Assembly (NCBI RefSeq): GCF_016924655.1
Contig: NZ_JAFFJU010000001.1
Location: 992,001 to 1,056,000, forward strand
Reading direction: 5' to 3'
From: Sphingomonas arenae
Lineage (GTDB): Bacteria; Pseudomonadota; Alphaproteobacteria; Sphingomonadales; Sphingomonadaceae
Length of the DNA stretch: 64,000 nucleotides
The notes under the pieces are model-generated. The model did no database searches. It was not told the DNA's origin and saw only the letters and a program-made list of their open reading frames with translations. A program made the translations under genes and the position numbers. Shown here in pieces: positions 26,029-34,966 of this stretch (its first letter is position 1; the number at the start of each line of letters is the position of its first letter).

Positions 26029-27249
26029 CTACATCGGCATTCCGCGCAGCAGCAGGGGCAGGTCGCCGCTGGTGCCGCGAGCTTCCGCATTGAAGCGGTC
26101 CTTCAGGGGGCCGAGCCGATCGACCAAGCCCATGCCGAACCGGCGGACGGCCGAGGCGGTGCGGCCCGGGATGCCATAGAGCCGGGTCAGACTGTCGGTG
26201 GCCATCGCGACTGACAGGGTATCAAGGCTGCGCCACCGCTCGTAGCGGGCGAGCAGCTGGGCGTCGCCGGGATCGAGGCCGAGGCGAGCGCCTTCCACGA
26301 GCACCTGCGCCAGCGCGGCAGCGTCGCGGAAGCCAAGGTTCAGGCCCTGGCCGGCGATCGGGTGGATGGCGTGCGCGGCATCCCCGACCAGCACCATCCG
26401 TTCGGCGGTGATCCGCGCGGCATGGTGGAAGCCCAGCGGATAGGTGGAGCGCGGCGTCAACAGCCGCACCTCGCCCAGGAACCCGCCCATCGCCGCCTTG
26501 GCCTCGGCGGCGAAGTCCTGGTCGCTCAAGGACATCCAGCCATGGGCGTCGTCGTTGGGCACCGACCAGACGATGGCGGAGCGATGCTCGCTGACGGCCG
26601 TGTCCGTCATCGGCAGGAGCGCGAATGGGCCGGTCGGATAGAAGATCTCGTAGGCGATCTGCTCGTGCGAGCGTTCATGCGCCAGGGTCGAAACGATCGC
26701 GGCATGATCGTACTGCCAACGCGCGAGGCGGATGCCCGCCGTCTCCCGGGTGGGAGAGTTGCGACCCTCGGCGACTACGAGCAAGGATGCGCGGAGCTCA
26801 GTTCCGTCCATCAGAGTGACGGTGACCCCGGCGGCTCCCCGATCAATGTGCTGCGCCGACGACTTCCAGCGCAGGTCGACATGCTCCCCCGCCTCGGCCC
26901 GGGCCCCGAGCGCGGCGCGGAGGTGGCGGTTTTCGTGCATCCAGCCGAGCGCGTCGCCCTCCTCGTCGGGCTCGAACGTCAGGCCGCCGGGGGCGAGACC
27001 GTCCGCGACTCGGATTGCACGGATTGGGGAGCCCGGCTCGGGCAGGTGTGCGGCAACGCCCGTCGCCTCCAGCATGCGCATGGAGGAAGAGGCGACCGCG
27101 CTGGTGCGGCCGTCGAACGCGGCGTCCTTGCGCAGGTCAGGATCGGCCGGATCGACGACGATGCTGCGAATGCCCGCTCCGTCGAGCGCGGCGGCGAGCG
27201 CAAGGCCAATCATGCCGCCGCCGAGAATGATCACGTCCGCCCGTTCCAT
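26029..27249 (-). CDS. UbiH/UbiF family FAD-dependent hydroxylase
   Basis: A 406-residue flavin monooxygenase of the UbiH/UbiF/Coq6 group, which hydroxylates the ring of ubiquinone precursors at the membrane. The FAD-binding IILGGGMIGLALAAAL is at residues 8-23, the second FAD motif GDAAHAIHPIAGQGLNLG near 290-310, and a conserved DG motif lies in between (VVAEGRNSPTR). Which ring position it modifies cannot be read from the sequence. It is monocistronic and convergent with the Lon-domain gene. Confidence 0.9.
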   Translation of the reverse strand: MERADVIILGGGMIGLALAAALDGAGIRSIVVDPADPDLRKDAAFDGRTSAVASSSMRMLEATGVAAHLPEPGSPIRAIRVADGLAPGGLTFEPDEEGDALGWMHENRHLRAALGARAEAGEHVDLRWKSSAQHIDRGAAGVTVTLMDGTELRASLLVVAEGRNSPTRETAGIRLARWQYDHAAIVSTLAHERSHEQIAYEIFYPTGPFALLPMTDTAVSEHRSAIVWSVPNDDAHGWMSLSDQDFAAEAKAAMGGFLGEVRLLTPRSTYPLGFHHAARITAERMVLVGDAAHAIHPIAGQGLNLGFRDAAALAQVLVEGARLGLDPGDAQLLARYERWRSLDTLSVAMATDSLTRLYGIPGRTASAVRRFGMGLVDRLGPLKDRFNAEARGTSGDLPLLLRGMPM

Positions 27250-27372
27250 AGGGTCGCTCTAGCCGGGGCGGCGGGTCACGTCATCCCGGACCTGTGGCCG
27301 TGGCGTCCTTGACCGTGGAGTCGCCCAAGAGGCATTGTGACGCCAAGACGCATTCGGGTGGGGAAGACGACG

Positions 27373-29709
27373 ATGGCAACCGTGGCCGGCCGGGCTCAGC
27401 GGCGCGAACTGGAGCCGGATTGGCGGGAGCGCCTCGGTGCGTCCCTGCGCGCCTTTGCGCGGCGAACCGCCGGAGCGCTGCTGCTCGGCCTGGCGATCGC
27501 GCTGGCAGTGGCCCTGATCACCCATTCCAATAACGACCCGAGCTGGAGCACGGCTGCGGGGGGCCCGCCGAGCAATTGGGTCGGAGCGCCCGGGGCTTAT
27601 GCGAGCGACCTCCTGCTAATGCTATTCGGTCTGGGGTCCGCACTGCTGCTGCCGGTGGTGGCGCTGGCCGGAGTGCGACTGCTGCGCGGGGAGCATCCCG
27701 GGCACGTCGGCCGCGCGCTGCTGGTGGCGGGGCTCGGGGCGGTGCTGATTGGAACGGCGGCGGGACTGATGACCGGTTCGGCCGTGTCCGCACTGCCGGC
27801 CGGCTGGGGCGGAGCCCTGGGCCTTGCCGGAGCGCGCGGCGTCGACGCGGGCGTGTCCCTGATCGGAGATCCGGCGATCATCGGGCCCGTCAGGCTGGCG
27901 CTGATGATGGTGCTGGCACTGGGCGGACTGTTCCTTTCCTTCGTCGCGCTTGCCCTCCGCGACGAGGAAAAGGGCTGGCTGGCGAGCCGGCTCGAGCGTG
28001 CCCCGAGAGCCCGTGAGCCTGCACCCCGTCGGACGGCCGAGCGCCGCGACGAGCGGGAGCAGGCTCCGGCCGCGCCGCCCCGTTCCCGGCCGACGGTGGC
28101 GGTCACGGAGCCGACCCGCGAGATCGCGCCGGCAGCCAGCAAGAAGGACAAAGGTCGCGGCCGCGCTCCTGGGCAGCAAAGCCTGGCGCTGGGCGATGCC
28201 TACCAGATGCCGAGCGTGGACCTGCTTACCCCTGTCCCCGACTCCGGCAAGCAGCAGATCGACCGCGCCGGGCTGGAGCGCAACGCGCGCCTCCTGGAGT
28301 CGGTGCTGGAGGACTTCCATGTCCGCGGCGACATCGTCGAGGTGCGGCCAGGGCCGGTGGTCACCATGTACGAGCTGGAGCCGGCGAGCGGAATCAAGGC
28401 CAGCCGGGTCATTCAGCTCGCCGATGACATCGCGCGCAACATGTCGGCTCTTTCCGCGCGCGTGGCCACGATCCCCGGCCGGAGCGTCATCGGCATCGAA
28501 CTGCCCAACCCCAAGCGCGAGACGGTGTCGCTGCGCGAACTGATCGCCAGCCAGGCGTTCGAGGACCTGGGACTCAGCCTGCCGCTGATCCTGGGCAAGA
28601 ACATCGCCGGCGATCCGGTCATCGCCGACCTCGCGCCCATGCCGCACCTGCTGGTCGCCGGCACGACGGGTTCGGGCAAGTCGGTGGGCTTGAACTGCAT
28701 GATCCTGTCGCTGCTCTACCGGATGGGGCCGGACCAGTGCCGGATGATCATGATCGATCCCAAAATGCTGGAACTCAGCGTCTACGACGGCATCCCGCAC
28801 CTGCTCTCGCCGGTGGTGACCGAGCCAGCCAAGGCGATTCGGGCGCTCAAGTGGACGGTCGAGCAGATGGAGGAGCGCTATCGCATGATGGCGAGCCTCG
28901 GCGTGCGCGCGCTGAAGAGCTTCAACGAGAAGGTGCTGGACGCCAAGGCGCGCGGGACCAAGCTCGGGCGCAAGGTGCAGACCGGCTATGATGCGGACAG
29001 CGGGCAGCCGATCTACGAGACCGAAGAGCTGGAATATGAGGTGCTGCCGCAGATCGTGGTGGTGGTGGACGAGTTGGCCGACCTGATGATGACGGCCGGC
29101 AAGGAAGTCGAGTTCCTGATCCAGCGCCTGGCCCAGAAGGCGCGTGCGGCGGGCATCCACCTGATCATGGCAACCCAGCGGCCATCGGTGGACGTCATCA
29201 CCGGCGTCATCAAGGCGAACCTGCCGACGCGGATCTCCTTCCAGGTCACCAGCAAGATCGATTCGCGCACGATCCTGGGCGAGCAGGGCGCGGAACAGCT
29301 GCTAGGCAAGGGCGACATGCTCTACATGCCCGGCGGCAAGCAGATCCTGCGCGTCCACGGGCCGTTCGTGGCCGACGACGAGGTGCGCAGCGTCGCCGAG
29401 CATTGGCGGCGGCAGGGCGTGCCGGAGTATATCTCGGCGGTCACCGAGGAGCCGGAGGACGGCGGCTATGCATTCGACGGTCAGCCGGACGGCGAAGAGG
29501 ATGCCGAGACGCAGCTCTACCGCAAGGCAGTTCAGATCGTCGCGGAAAGCCAGAAGGCATCCACATCCTATCTGCAGCGCCAATTGCGAGTCGGCTACAA
29601 CAGCGCGGCCCGGCTGATCGAGCGGATGGAGAAGGAAGGCAAGGTCGGGCAGCCCGACCATGTCGGCCGGCGCGAGGTGCTGATGGACATGGACGGACAC
29701 CCGATCTGA
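27373..29709 (+). CDS. ftsK: DNA translocase FtsK
   Basis: A 778-residue septal DNA pump for chromosome dimer resolution and terminus segregation. The N terminus has four membrane helices (about residues 30-190), then a short charged/proline-rich linker, then the RecA-like motor with Walker A LVAGTTGSGKS and Walker B QIVVVVDELADLMM, and the gamma winged-helix domain at the end (YLQRQLRVGYNSAARLIERME). The ATG at 27373 has GGGGAAG upstream; the start at 27337 would add 12 residues. The linker is short compared with E. coli FtsK. Confidence 0.96.
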   Translation: MATVAGRAQRRELEPDWRERLGASLRAFARRTAGALLLGLAIALAVALITHSNNDPSWSTAAGGPPSNWVGAPGAYASDLLLMLFGLGSALLLPVVALAGVRLLRGEHPGHVGRALLVAGLGAVLIGTAAGLMTGSAVSALPAGWGGALGLAGARGVDAGVSLIGDPAIIGPVRLALMMVLALGGLFLSFVALALRDEEKGWLASRLERAPRAREPAPRRTAERRDEREQAPAAPPRSRPTVAVTEPTREIAPAASKKDKGRGRAPGQQSLALGDAYQMPSVDLLTPVPDSGKQQIDRAGLERNARLLESVLEDFHVRGDIVEVRPGPVVTMYELEPASGIKASRVIQLADDIARNMSALSARVATIPGRSVIGIELPNPKRETVSLRELIASQAFEDLGLSLPLILGKNIAGDPVIADLAPMPHLLVAGTTGSGKSVGLNCMILSLLYRMGPDQCRMIMIDPKMLELSVYDGIPHLLSPVVTEPAKAIRALKWTVEQMEERYRMMASLGVRALKSFNEKVLDAKARGTKLGRKVQTGYDADSGQPIYETEELEYEVLPQIVVVVDELADLMMTAGKEVEFLIQRLAQKARAAGIHLIMATQRPSVDVITGVIKANLPTRISFQVTSKIDSRTILGEQGAEQLLGKGDMLYMPGGKQILRVHGPFVADDEVRSVAEHWRRQGVPEYISAVTEEPEDGGYAFDGQPDGEEDAETQLYRKAVQIVAESQKASTSYLQRQLRVGYNSAARLIERMEKEGKVGQPDHVGRREVLMDMDGHPI

Positions 29710-29800
29710 AGCTGAACGTTCCGGAACCGTCCAGTTCAGAGCGCATTCAATGGCAGGGCGCCACAGACGGCGCGAACCTATCCTTTCTCAAGGAGCGATC

Positions 29801-30424
29801 ATGATTTTCACCTCTGTTTCCGCGCGCCTGCTCGCGCCCGTGGCCGCGGTGGCGATGCTTGGCGGCACCGCGGCAGTGGCGCAGTCGGCCAATCCGCTGC
29901 GGCAGGTGGAAAGCCACCTGGCCGCAACGCAGTCGATGACCGCGAACTTCGTCCAGACGGATTCGAAGAACCGGTCCCTGCGCGGCACCCTGCAGCTGAA
30001 GCGCCCGGGCAAGATCCGGTTTGCCTATGGCGGCGGCGCCAACATGCTGCTGGTCGGCAACGGCAAGACGCTGAGCTTCATCGACTATGATGTTGGCCAG
30101 AAGTCGAGCTGGAACATCGCCAACTCGCCGTTGAGCGTCCTGCTCGCGCCCAAGCCGGACCTGAACCGGATCGCCCGCGTGCTGCCGTCGGAGGACCCGC
30201 GAATCCTGCTGGTCCGCGCGCGCGACGCTCGCCGGCCGGAGTTCGGGACCATCATCCTGGCATTCGTGAAGTCAGGGTCGGCACCCGGCGGACTGCTGCT
30301 GGAAGGCTGGACGACCATCGACGCGCAGAACAAGCGCACCACCATCAAGCTCGACAATCAGCGCTACAACGTCGGGGTCCCGGAGACCGCATTCGCCTAT
30401 GTCGAGCCTAAGCGCCGGAAATAA
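29801..30424 (+). CDS. lolA: outer membrane lipoprotein carrier protein LolA family
   Basis: A 207-residue periplasmic protein with a signal peptide ending AVA-QSA and the LolA fold pattern: MTANFVQTDSKNRSLRGTLQLKRPGKIRF near residues 45-75 (key stretch GTLQLKRPGKIRFAY) and IDYDVGQ. LolA carries lipoproteins from LolCDE across the periplasm. The ATG at 29801 has a good AAGGAG site 7 bases before. It follows ftsK after 91 bases; ftsK-lolA-xth is a frequent order in alphaproteobacteria. Confidence 0.93.
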   Translation: MIFTSVSARLLAPVAAVAMLGGTAAVAQSANPLRQVESHLAATQSMTANFVQTDSKNRSLRGTLQLKRPGKIRFAYGGGANMLLVGNGKTLSFIDYDVGQKSSWNIANSPLSVLLAPKPDLNRIARVLPSEDPRILLVRARDARRPEFGTIILAFVKSGSAPGGLLLEGWTTIDAQNKRTTIKLDNQRYNVGVPETAFAYVEPKRRK

Positions 30425-30570
30425 TTAAGTCTTCTTGCGCAACCGTTCATGTCTGCGTCAGGGTCACTCGGCTAATCGAGGTGGTGACCGCTGGAATACC
30501 GGGGTTTCCCCCTGTTACCCGGGCCCATCGGTCCCTCGCGTGACGAACGCTTGGTCGGCCCTCGCTCCAT

Positions 30571-30587
30571 GCCCCCGGAGCGGGGGC
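30571..30587 (+). terminator. candidate terminator hairpin downstream of lolA
   Basis: GCCCCCGGAGCGGGGGC forms a 7-bp GC stem with a short loop, followed by CTTTGCG. The T-run is short, so termination may be weak. The 30425-30570 stretch before it holds further inverted repeats and no gene. Confidence 0.5.
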
Positions 30588-30625
30588 CTTTGCGTATGGG
30601 GCCTGGACTTGGCTAGAGGGTCGGC

Positions 30626-31417
30626 GTGACCAGTTTCAAGATCGCGTCGTGGAACATCAACAGCGTCCGAGCCCGGGCCGCTATCGTGGAGCGCTTTCTG
30701 AAGGAGGAAGGGCCCGACGTTCTGTGCCTGCAGGAAACCAAGGCTCACAACGATGTCTTCCCGGGCGAGCTGTTCACCCGGCTGGGTTATGTCCACCATG
30801 CGCTTAACGGGCAGCGGATGCATCATGGCGTGGCGATCCTGTCCCGGCTGCCGCTGGCCGAGCATGACCGCCACGACTGGCAGGACAATGGCGAGGCGCG
30901 GCACATCGGCGTGCGCCTCCCCGGGGGAATCCGGCTGGAGAACGTCTATGTTCCCGCCGGCGGAGACGTTCCGGACCGGACCGTGAACCCCAAGTTCGGG
31001 CAGAAGCTCGACTTCCTGGAACGGATGACCCGCTGGTCGGAAAAGTTGTCTGAGCCGACTTTGATCGTGGGCGACTTCAATGTCGCGCCGCTGGAATGCG
31101 ACGTGTGGAGCCACAAGGCCCTGCTCGACGTCGTCAGCCACACGCCGATTGAGGTGGAGACCCTGGGTCGCCTGCAGGCCGCGCACGGCTGGGTCGACCT
31201 GGGCCGCAGGTTCGTGCCCGCCCCGCAGCGCTGCTACACCTGGTGGAGCTACCGCTCGCCCGACTGGACCAAAAACGATCGCGGCCGGCGGCTGGATCAT
31301 ATGTGGGCCTCGCCCAGCCTCGCGCCGCAAGCCATCGCCCACCGGGTGCACGAGCCCTGCCGCGCGTGGGAGCGGCCGTCGGACCATGTTCCACTGGTTG
31401 TCGAGCTGACGCTTTGA
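30626..31417 (+). CDS. xth: exodeoxyribonuclease III
   Basis: A 263-residue AP endonuclease / 3'-5' exonuclease of base excision repair. FKIASWNINSVRAR at the N terminus, the metal-binding CLQETK, the active-site NVYVPAGG, VGDFNVAP and the C-terminal SDHVPLVVE are in place. The start is GTG at 30626. Its stop overlaps the TTG start of ribA (TTGA). Confidence 0.97.
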   Translation: MTSFKIASWNINSVRARAAIVERFLKEEGPDVLCLQETKAHNDVFPGELFTRLGYVHHALNGQRMHHGVAILSRLPLAEHDRHDWQDNGEARHIGVRLPGGIRLENVYVPAGGDVPDRTVNPKFGQKLDFLERMTRWSEKLSEPTLIVGDFNVAPLECDVWSHKALLDVVSHTPIEVETLGRLQAAHGWVDLGRRFVPAPQRCYTWWSYRSPDWTKNDRGRRLDHMWASPSLAPQAIAHRVHEPCRAWERPSDHVPLVVELTL

Positions 31418-32445
31418 GCGTCCAGCGGGGCATCGCCGCCTTGCGGGCGGGTCGCCCGGTGAAGGTCGATGGCCTCAACCTGCTTTCGGTCGAGACCGGC
31501 ACCGACGCGATGCTCTCGCTGCTCGATCCGGACGGCCGGGCCGCCGTGCTGCTCAGTCCCGAGCGTGCCAAGGCATTGAACCTTGTCAACAGCCGTGAAG
31601 GCGCGGCCGGTCCGGTCAAGGTGTCGCGCTGCGAGTGGTTGGACCCTGACATCGTGCGCGCGCTGGCGGACCCTGCCCGCGACGTCGCCCGGATCATCCC
31701 CGGCCCCCTTACCGCCGAGGCGATCGAGGACCCGGAGGCGGCGGTGGCGGCGCTGGTGCTTGCCCGGCTCGCGGGGCTGCTACCGGCGCTATGGCTCCTG
31801 CCGGCGAGCGAGGCTGCGGAGCAGCTCACGGTTAAAGAGGTGCTTACCGCCGAGCGGCGACAGTTGGCGACGCTAGTGACGCGCGCGCGCCTGCCGGTGG
31901 AAGGCTTGTCCGACACGCAGATGATCGCCTTCCGGGCGCCGGACGATGGTACCGAGCACGTCGCGCTGATGATCGGCGCTCCAGGAGGCAGGCCGCCGCT
32001 GGTCCGGCTGCACAGCGAGTGCCTGACCGGCGACGTGTTCGGGTCCCTGAAGTGCGACTGCGGGCCCCAGCTCCAGGCGGCGTTGAAGCTCATCGGGGAG
32101 GCGGGCGGAGGCATCCTGCTGTATCTGCGCCAGGAGGGCCGCGGAATCGGGCTCGCCAACAAGCTCCGCGCCTATGCGCTGCAGGACCAGGGTCTTGACA
32201 CGGTGGATGCGAACCGGCGGCTTGGCTTCCCCGACGACACGCGGGACTATGGTCTGGCGGCGGCGATGCTGCGGGCGCTGGGGTTCGACCGCGTGAGGCT
32301 GCTGACCAACAATCCGGCCAAGGTGGCGGGCCTGGAGAGCGAGGGAGTCACGGTGGTCGAGCGGGTTGCGCATCACATGCCGGCGAACCCGCACAACGCC
32401 GACTATCTCGCGACTAAACGCAGGAAGAGCGGCCACCTGGACTAG
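31414..32445 (+). CDS. ribA: GTP cyclohydrolase II with degenerate RibB-like N-terminal region
   Basis: A 343-residue protein. The C-terminal half (about residues 145-343) is RibA: zinc ligands in HSECLTGDVFGSLKCDCGPQ (ECLTG...CDC), the catalytic RQEGRGIGLANKLRAY, and LLTNNPAK. It opens GTP to start riboflavin synthesis. The N-terminal 140 residues begin like 3,4-dihydroxybutanone-phosphate synthase (IAALRAGRPVKVDG) but lack the acidic DxEDREGE metal site, so this part is probably a non-catalytic remnant. The TTG at 31414 overlaps the xth stop. It ends sharing a CTAG with the convergent yggS-like gene. ribB, ribE and ribH are not nearby. Confidence 0.92.
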   Translation: MSVQRGIAALRAGRPVKVDGLNLLSVETGTDAMLSLLDPDGRAAVLLSPERAKALNLVNSREGAAGPVKVSRCEWLDPDIVRALADPARDVARIIPGPLTAEAIEDPEAAVAALVLARLAGLLPALWLLPASEAAEQLTVKEVLTAERRQLATLVTRARLPVEGLSDTQMIAFRAPDDGTEHVALMIGAPGGRPPLVRLHSECLTGDVFGSLKCDCGPQLQAALKLIGEAGGGILLYLRQEGRGIGLANKLRAYALQDQGLDTVDANRRLGFPDDTRDYGLAAAMLRALGFDRVRLLTNNPAKVAGLESEGVTVVERVAHHMPANPHNADYLATKRRKSGHLD

Positions 32446-33110
32446 GTCGCGGCTGGGTTCTCGAAAAAGGCCGAGCCGATCCTAACCACCGTGGCGCCGA
32501 GCATGACGGCCGCCCGGAAATCGCCCGACATGCCCATGGAGAGGCCGATGACGTCATGACGGCGCGCAAGCTTGGCCAGCAGGGCGAAATAGGAGGACGG
32601 CTCGACGCCGATCGGCGGCATGGCCATGAGGCCTGCGAGGGGAAGCGGTGACGCACGAACCTGGTCGAGGAATGCGGGGAGGTCTGCGAGAGCTACGCCG
32701 CCTTTCTGCTCCTCCTCCCCGATATTCACCTGAACATAGACCTGCGGAACCCGCCCCGCCTTCGCGGAGGCGGTGACCAGGGCGTCGAGCAGGGTCGGGC
32801 GGTCGAGCGAGTGGATGACGTCGAACAGGGCTACCGCCGCGTCCGCCTTGTTCGACTGCAGCCGGCCGATGCAGTGCAGCTGCACGTCGGGGTAGCGCGC
32901 GCGGAGCGACGGCCACTTCGCCTCGACCTCCTGCACGCGGTTCTCGCCGAAATGACGCTGCCCGGCCGCGAGCAGGGCTTCGATCTCCTGCGACGAGCGG
33001 GTCTTCGTAACAGCAACAAGGGTCACTTCGTTCGGTTCGCGCCGGGCAAGGCGGGCCGCGGAAGCGATACTCTCCCGGATGGAAGCGAGGCGGGTTGCGG
33101 TGTCGGTCAC
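32442..33110 (-). CDS. YggS family PLP-binding protein
   Basis: A 222-residue COG0325 protein with a PLP-binding barrel. The lysine lies in LVAVTKTRS, and GENRVQE, HCIGRLQSNK, VNIGEE and GLSMGMSGD are the family landmarks. YggS/PLPHP proteins keep pyridoxal phosphate and amino-acid pools in balance and have no known catalytic activity. I chose the GTG at 33110; the longer reading would overlap the divergent ThiE-like gene. The stop shares CTAG with ribA. Confidence 0.93.
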   Translation of the reverse strand: MTDTATRLASIRESIASAARLARREPNEVTLVAVTKTRSSQEIEALLAAGQRHFGENRVQEVEAKWPSLRARYPDVQLHCIGRLQSNKADAAVALFDVIHSLDRPTLLDALVTASAKAGRVPQVYVQVNIGEEEQKGGVALADLPAFLDQVRASPLPLAGLMAMPPIGVEPSSYFALLAKLARRHDVIGLSMGMSGDFRAAVMLGATVVRIGSAFFENPAAT

Positions 33111-33132
33111 CGAGCGGGCTATAGAAACCCCG

Positions 33133-33609
33133 ATGCGCCGCCGCCACCCCACTCTCCCGAGCCGCTGGCTGTTCACGGACGAGCGCCTGGGCGAGGAGCT
33201 GTGGCCGGCGCTGCGGCGGCTGCCGCGAGGATCGGGGGTGATCGTGCGTCATCACGCGCTGGGCCGTCCGGAGCGCAGGCGCCTGCTGGAGCGACTCCGG
33301 CGGATCGGGCGATCGCGTGGACTGCTCGTGTGGGACGAACGAAAGGCGGCGGTGGCCAGGGTGCATTCGATGCAGGAGCTACGGCAGGCGCTGTTGCGGG
33401 CGCCGGACCTGCTGTTCCTGTCGCCGCTGTTCGAGACGCGGACGCATCCGGAATGGCTTCCGCTACCCCGGATGCGCGCGGCCGCCTTGATCCGGCTCAG
33501 CCCTCGCCCCGTGTTCGGGTTGGGCGGGATGAACGAGCGGCGATTCGCGAAGCTGAAGCCGCTGGGCCTCGCCGGTTACGGAGCGATCGACCGCTGGCTT
33601 AGAACTTGA
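33133..33609 (+). CDS. shortened thiamine-phosphate synthase (ThiE/TenI)-like protein
   Basis: A 158-residue TIM-barrel-like protein with ThiE/TenI features: LFTDERLGEELWPAL at the N terminus, HSMQELRQAL, the LFLSPLFETRTHPEW loop (compare SPVFPTxSHP) and FGLGGMN. ThiE is normally about 200 residues or more. The strand and loop with DGVHLGQxD appear to be missing between VWDERKAA and VHSMQEL. Activity as thiamine-phosphate synthase is therefore doubtful. It is divergent from the YggS-family gene with a 22-base gap and overlaps the next convergent gene by 11 bases. Confidence 0.75.
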   Translation: MRRRHPTLPSRWLFTDERLGEELWPALRRLPRGSGVIVRHHALGRPERRRLLERLRRIGRSRGLLVWDERKAAVARVHSMQELRQALLRAPDLLFLSPLFETRTHPEWLPLPRMRAAALIRLSPRPVFGLGGMNERRFAKLKPLGLAGYGAIDRWLRT

Positions 33610-34321
33610 AGGCAGTCCCGATGTAGACGGCCTGGCTGTCGCGCCGCTGATCGGCGGGAGGCGCAAGCCGGTCACGATCGATGCGGTAACGGACGCCGCC
33701 TGTCACCGCGACCCGATTCGAGATGTTGTAGGCACCGCCCACGTCGACCGCGTAGCTGCTGTCATCCCGCAGAGCCGGTGCGACCCGCTCCGTCGGGCGG
33801 TCCGCACTGGCGGCGACACGGCCGGTGAAGCGGTTCAGATTGTAGCTGACCCCGACCACGGCGCCTTCGCGCGGCGCGATCGCGGGATTGGCCGGGCGCG
33901 ACTTGGCGACGTCGCCCGACACGGCGAACCGGCGCCAACCGACCGCCACGCCAAGGTTGTAGCTCGCGGGCGTGAGCGTCACGCCCGCAGCCGCGGACTG
34001 CGCTGCCGCATCGCGAGCCTTGAGGGCAGCCTGGTCCGGAGTCGTGGTCCGAGCCCGCACGGCGACCCGCAGCTGCGAAGGCCGACGATTGCTGGCCGCG
34101 GGCGTAAAACGGAAATCACCCGCGAGTGCCGGCTTGCGGCTGAATGCCGCTGCGAGTCGCGGGTCCGCCTGGGCGGGCGTGAAGCTGTTTTCGAAGCTGA
34201 CCGTCACCGCCGGTGGCTTCCGGTCCTGGGGCGCGGCGAAGGCCAGAGTCGCAGGCACGAGAAGAGCCGTCGCGGCAACTGCCACGGCAAGCTTTCCTTT
34301 CGTGACCGCAATCCAGTTCAT
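33599..34321 (-). CDS. predicted outer membrane beta-barrel protein
   Basis: A 240-residue protein with a signal peptide (hydrophobic VAVAATALLVPATLAFA, cleavage near AFA-APQ). The second half alternates amphipathic strands (YNLGVAVGWRRFAVSGDVAKS, VVGVSYNLNRFTGRVAASAD, YAVDVGGAYNIS) and ends in a C-terminal phenylalanine, YIGTAFKF, as outer membrane proteins recognised by BamA do. No specific family is recognised; porin-like or opacity-protein-like barrels are possible. The ATG at 34321 is used. It is convergent with the ThiE-like gene and divergent from the DUF3576-leuS operon. Confidence 0.7.
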   Translation of the reverse strand: MNWIAVTKGKLAVAVAATALLVPATLAFAAPQDRKPPAVTVSFENSFTPAQADPRLAAAFSRKPALAGDFRFTPAASNRRPSQLRVAVRARTTTPDQAALKARDAAAQSAAAGVTLTPASYNLGVAVGWRRFAVSGDVAKSRPANPAIAPREGAVVGVSYNLNRFTGRVAASADRPTERVAPALRDDSSYAVDVGGAYNISNRVAVTGGVRYRIDRDRLAPPADQRRDSQAVYIGTAFKF

Positions 34322-34507
34322 CGTCGTCAAGCGTCCCCTGTGTGAGTCGATATAGCCCCGGCTGCATGAATGTTCCACGACAGCCGGGCGGAATCCAGGC
34401 CATGTGACATTGAATCCACAACGCCAGCCTGCCACTGCCGGGTTGCGGCGGGGACCATGCCTCTTATAACGCGGCTGAAACCCACTTCTTCGACAGGAAC
34501 CTTGTTC

Positions 34508-34942
34508 ATGGCCCGTCTGCCTTTTACTGCCGCCGCGATGATCCCGCTGGCGCTGCTTGCCGCGGGCTGTTCGCGCAACCGGGACGTTCCGACCGAGCTC
34601 GCACCGTCGCGCATGACGGCCATCGGCGTGAACACCTACCTGTGGCGGGCGGCCATTGACACGCTGAGCTTCGCCCCGCTGATCACCGCCGACAGCAACG
34701 GCGGGGTGATCGTGACCGACTGGTACAGCAATCCGAACAGCCCGAGCGAGCGGGTCAAGCTGACGGTCTCCATCCTCGACCAGGACCTGCGTGCCGACGC
34801 GTTGCGCGTGTCCGCATCCCGGCAGGTCAACCAGGCGGGAACCTGGGTCGATGCGCCGGTCTCGGCCGCGACCGTGCAGAAGCTCGAGGATATCATCCTG
34901 ACCCGCGCCCGTGACATCCGCCGCACCTCCGTCGGCGGCTAA
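34508..34942 (+). CDS. DUF3576 domain-containing lipoprotein
   Basis: A 144-residue predicted lipoprotein, lipobox LAAGC with Cys21, with the DUF3576 domain: IGVNTYLWRAAIDTLSFAPL, SNGGVIVTDWY and a C-terminal IILTRARDIRR. DUF3576 proteins precede leuS in many alphaproteobacteria and lie in the leuS-lptE group, so a role in the outer membrane is plausible but unproven. The ATG at 34508 is preferred over 34457 because it starts the signal peptide. Confidence 0.88.
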   Translation: MARLPFTAAAMIPLALLAAGCSRNRDVPTELAPSRMTAIGVNTYLWRAAIDTLSFAPLITADSNGGVIVTDWYSNPNSPSERVKLTVSILDQDLRADALRVSASRQVNQAGTWVDAPVSAATVQKLEDIILTRARDIRRTSVGG

Positions 34943-34966
34943 GCTCCAGCACAGGACCACAGCCTC

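Noticed and set aside
30471-30590. 4.5S/SRP RNA or 6S RNA gene
   Set aside because: The conserved SRP Alu/GGAA-tetraloop sequence is absent and a 6S-like closing stem with central bubble could not be drawn with confidence, so it is reported only as a structured region.
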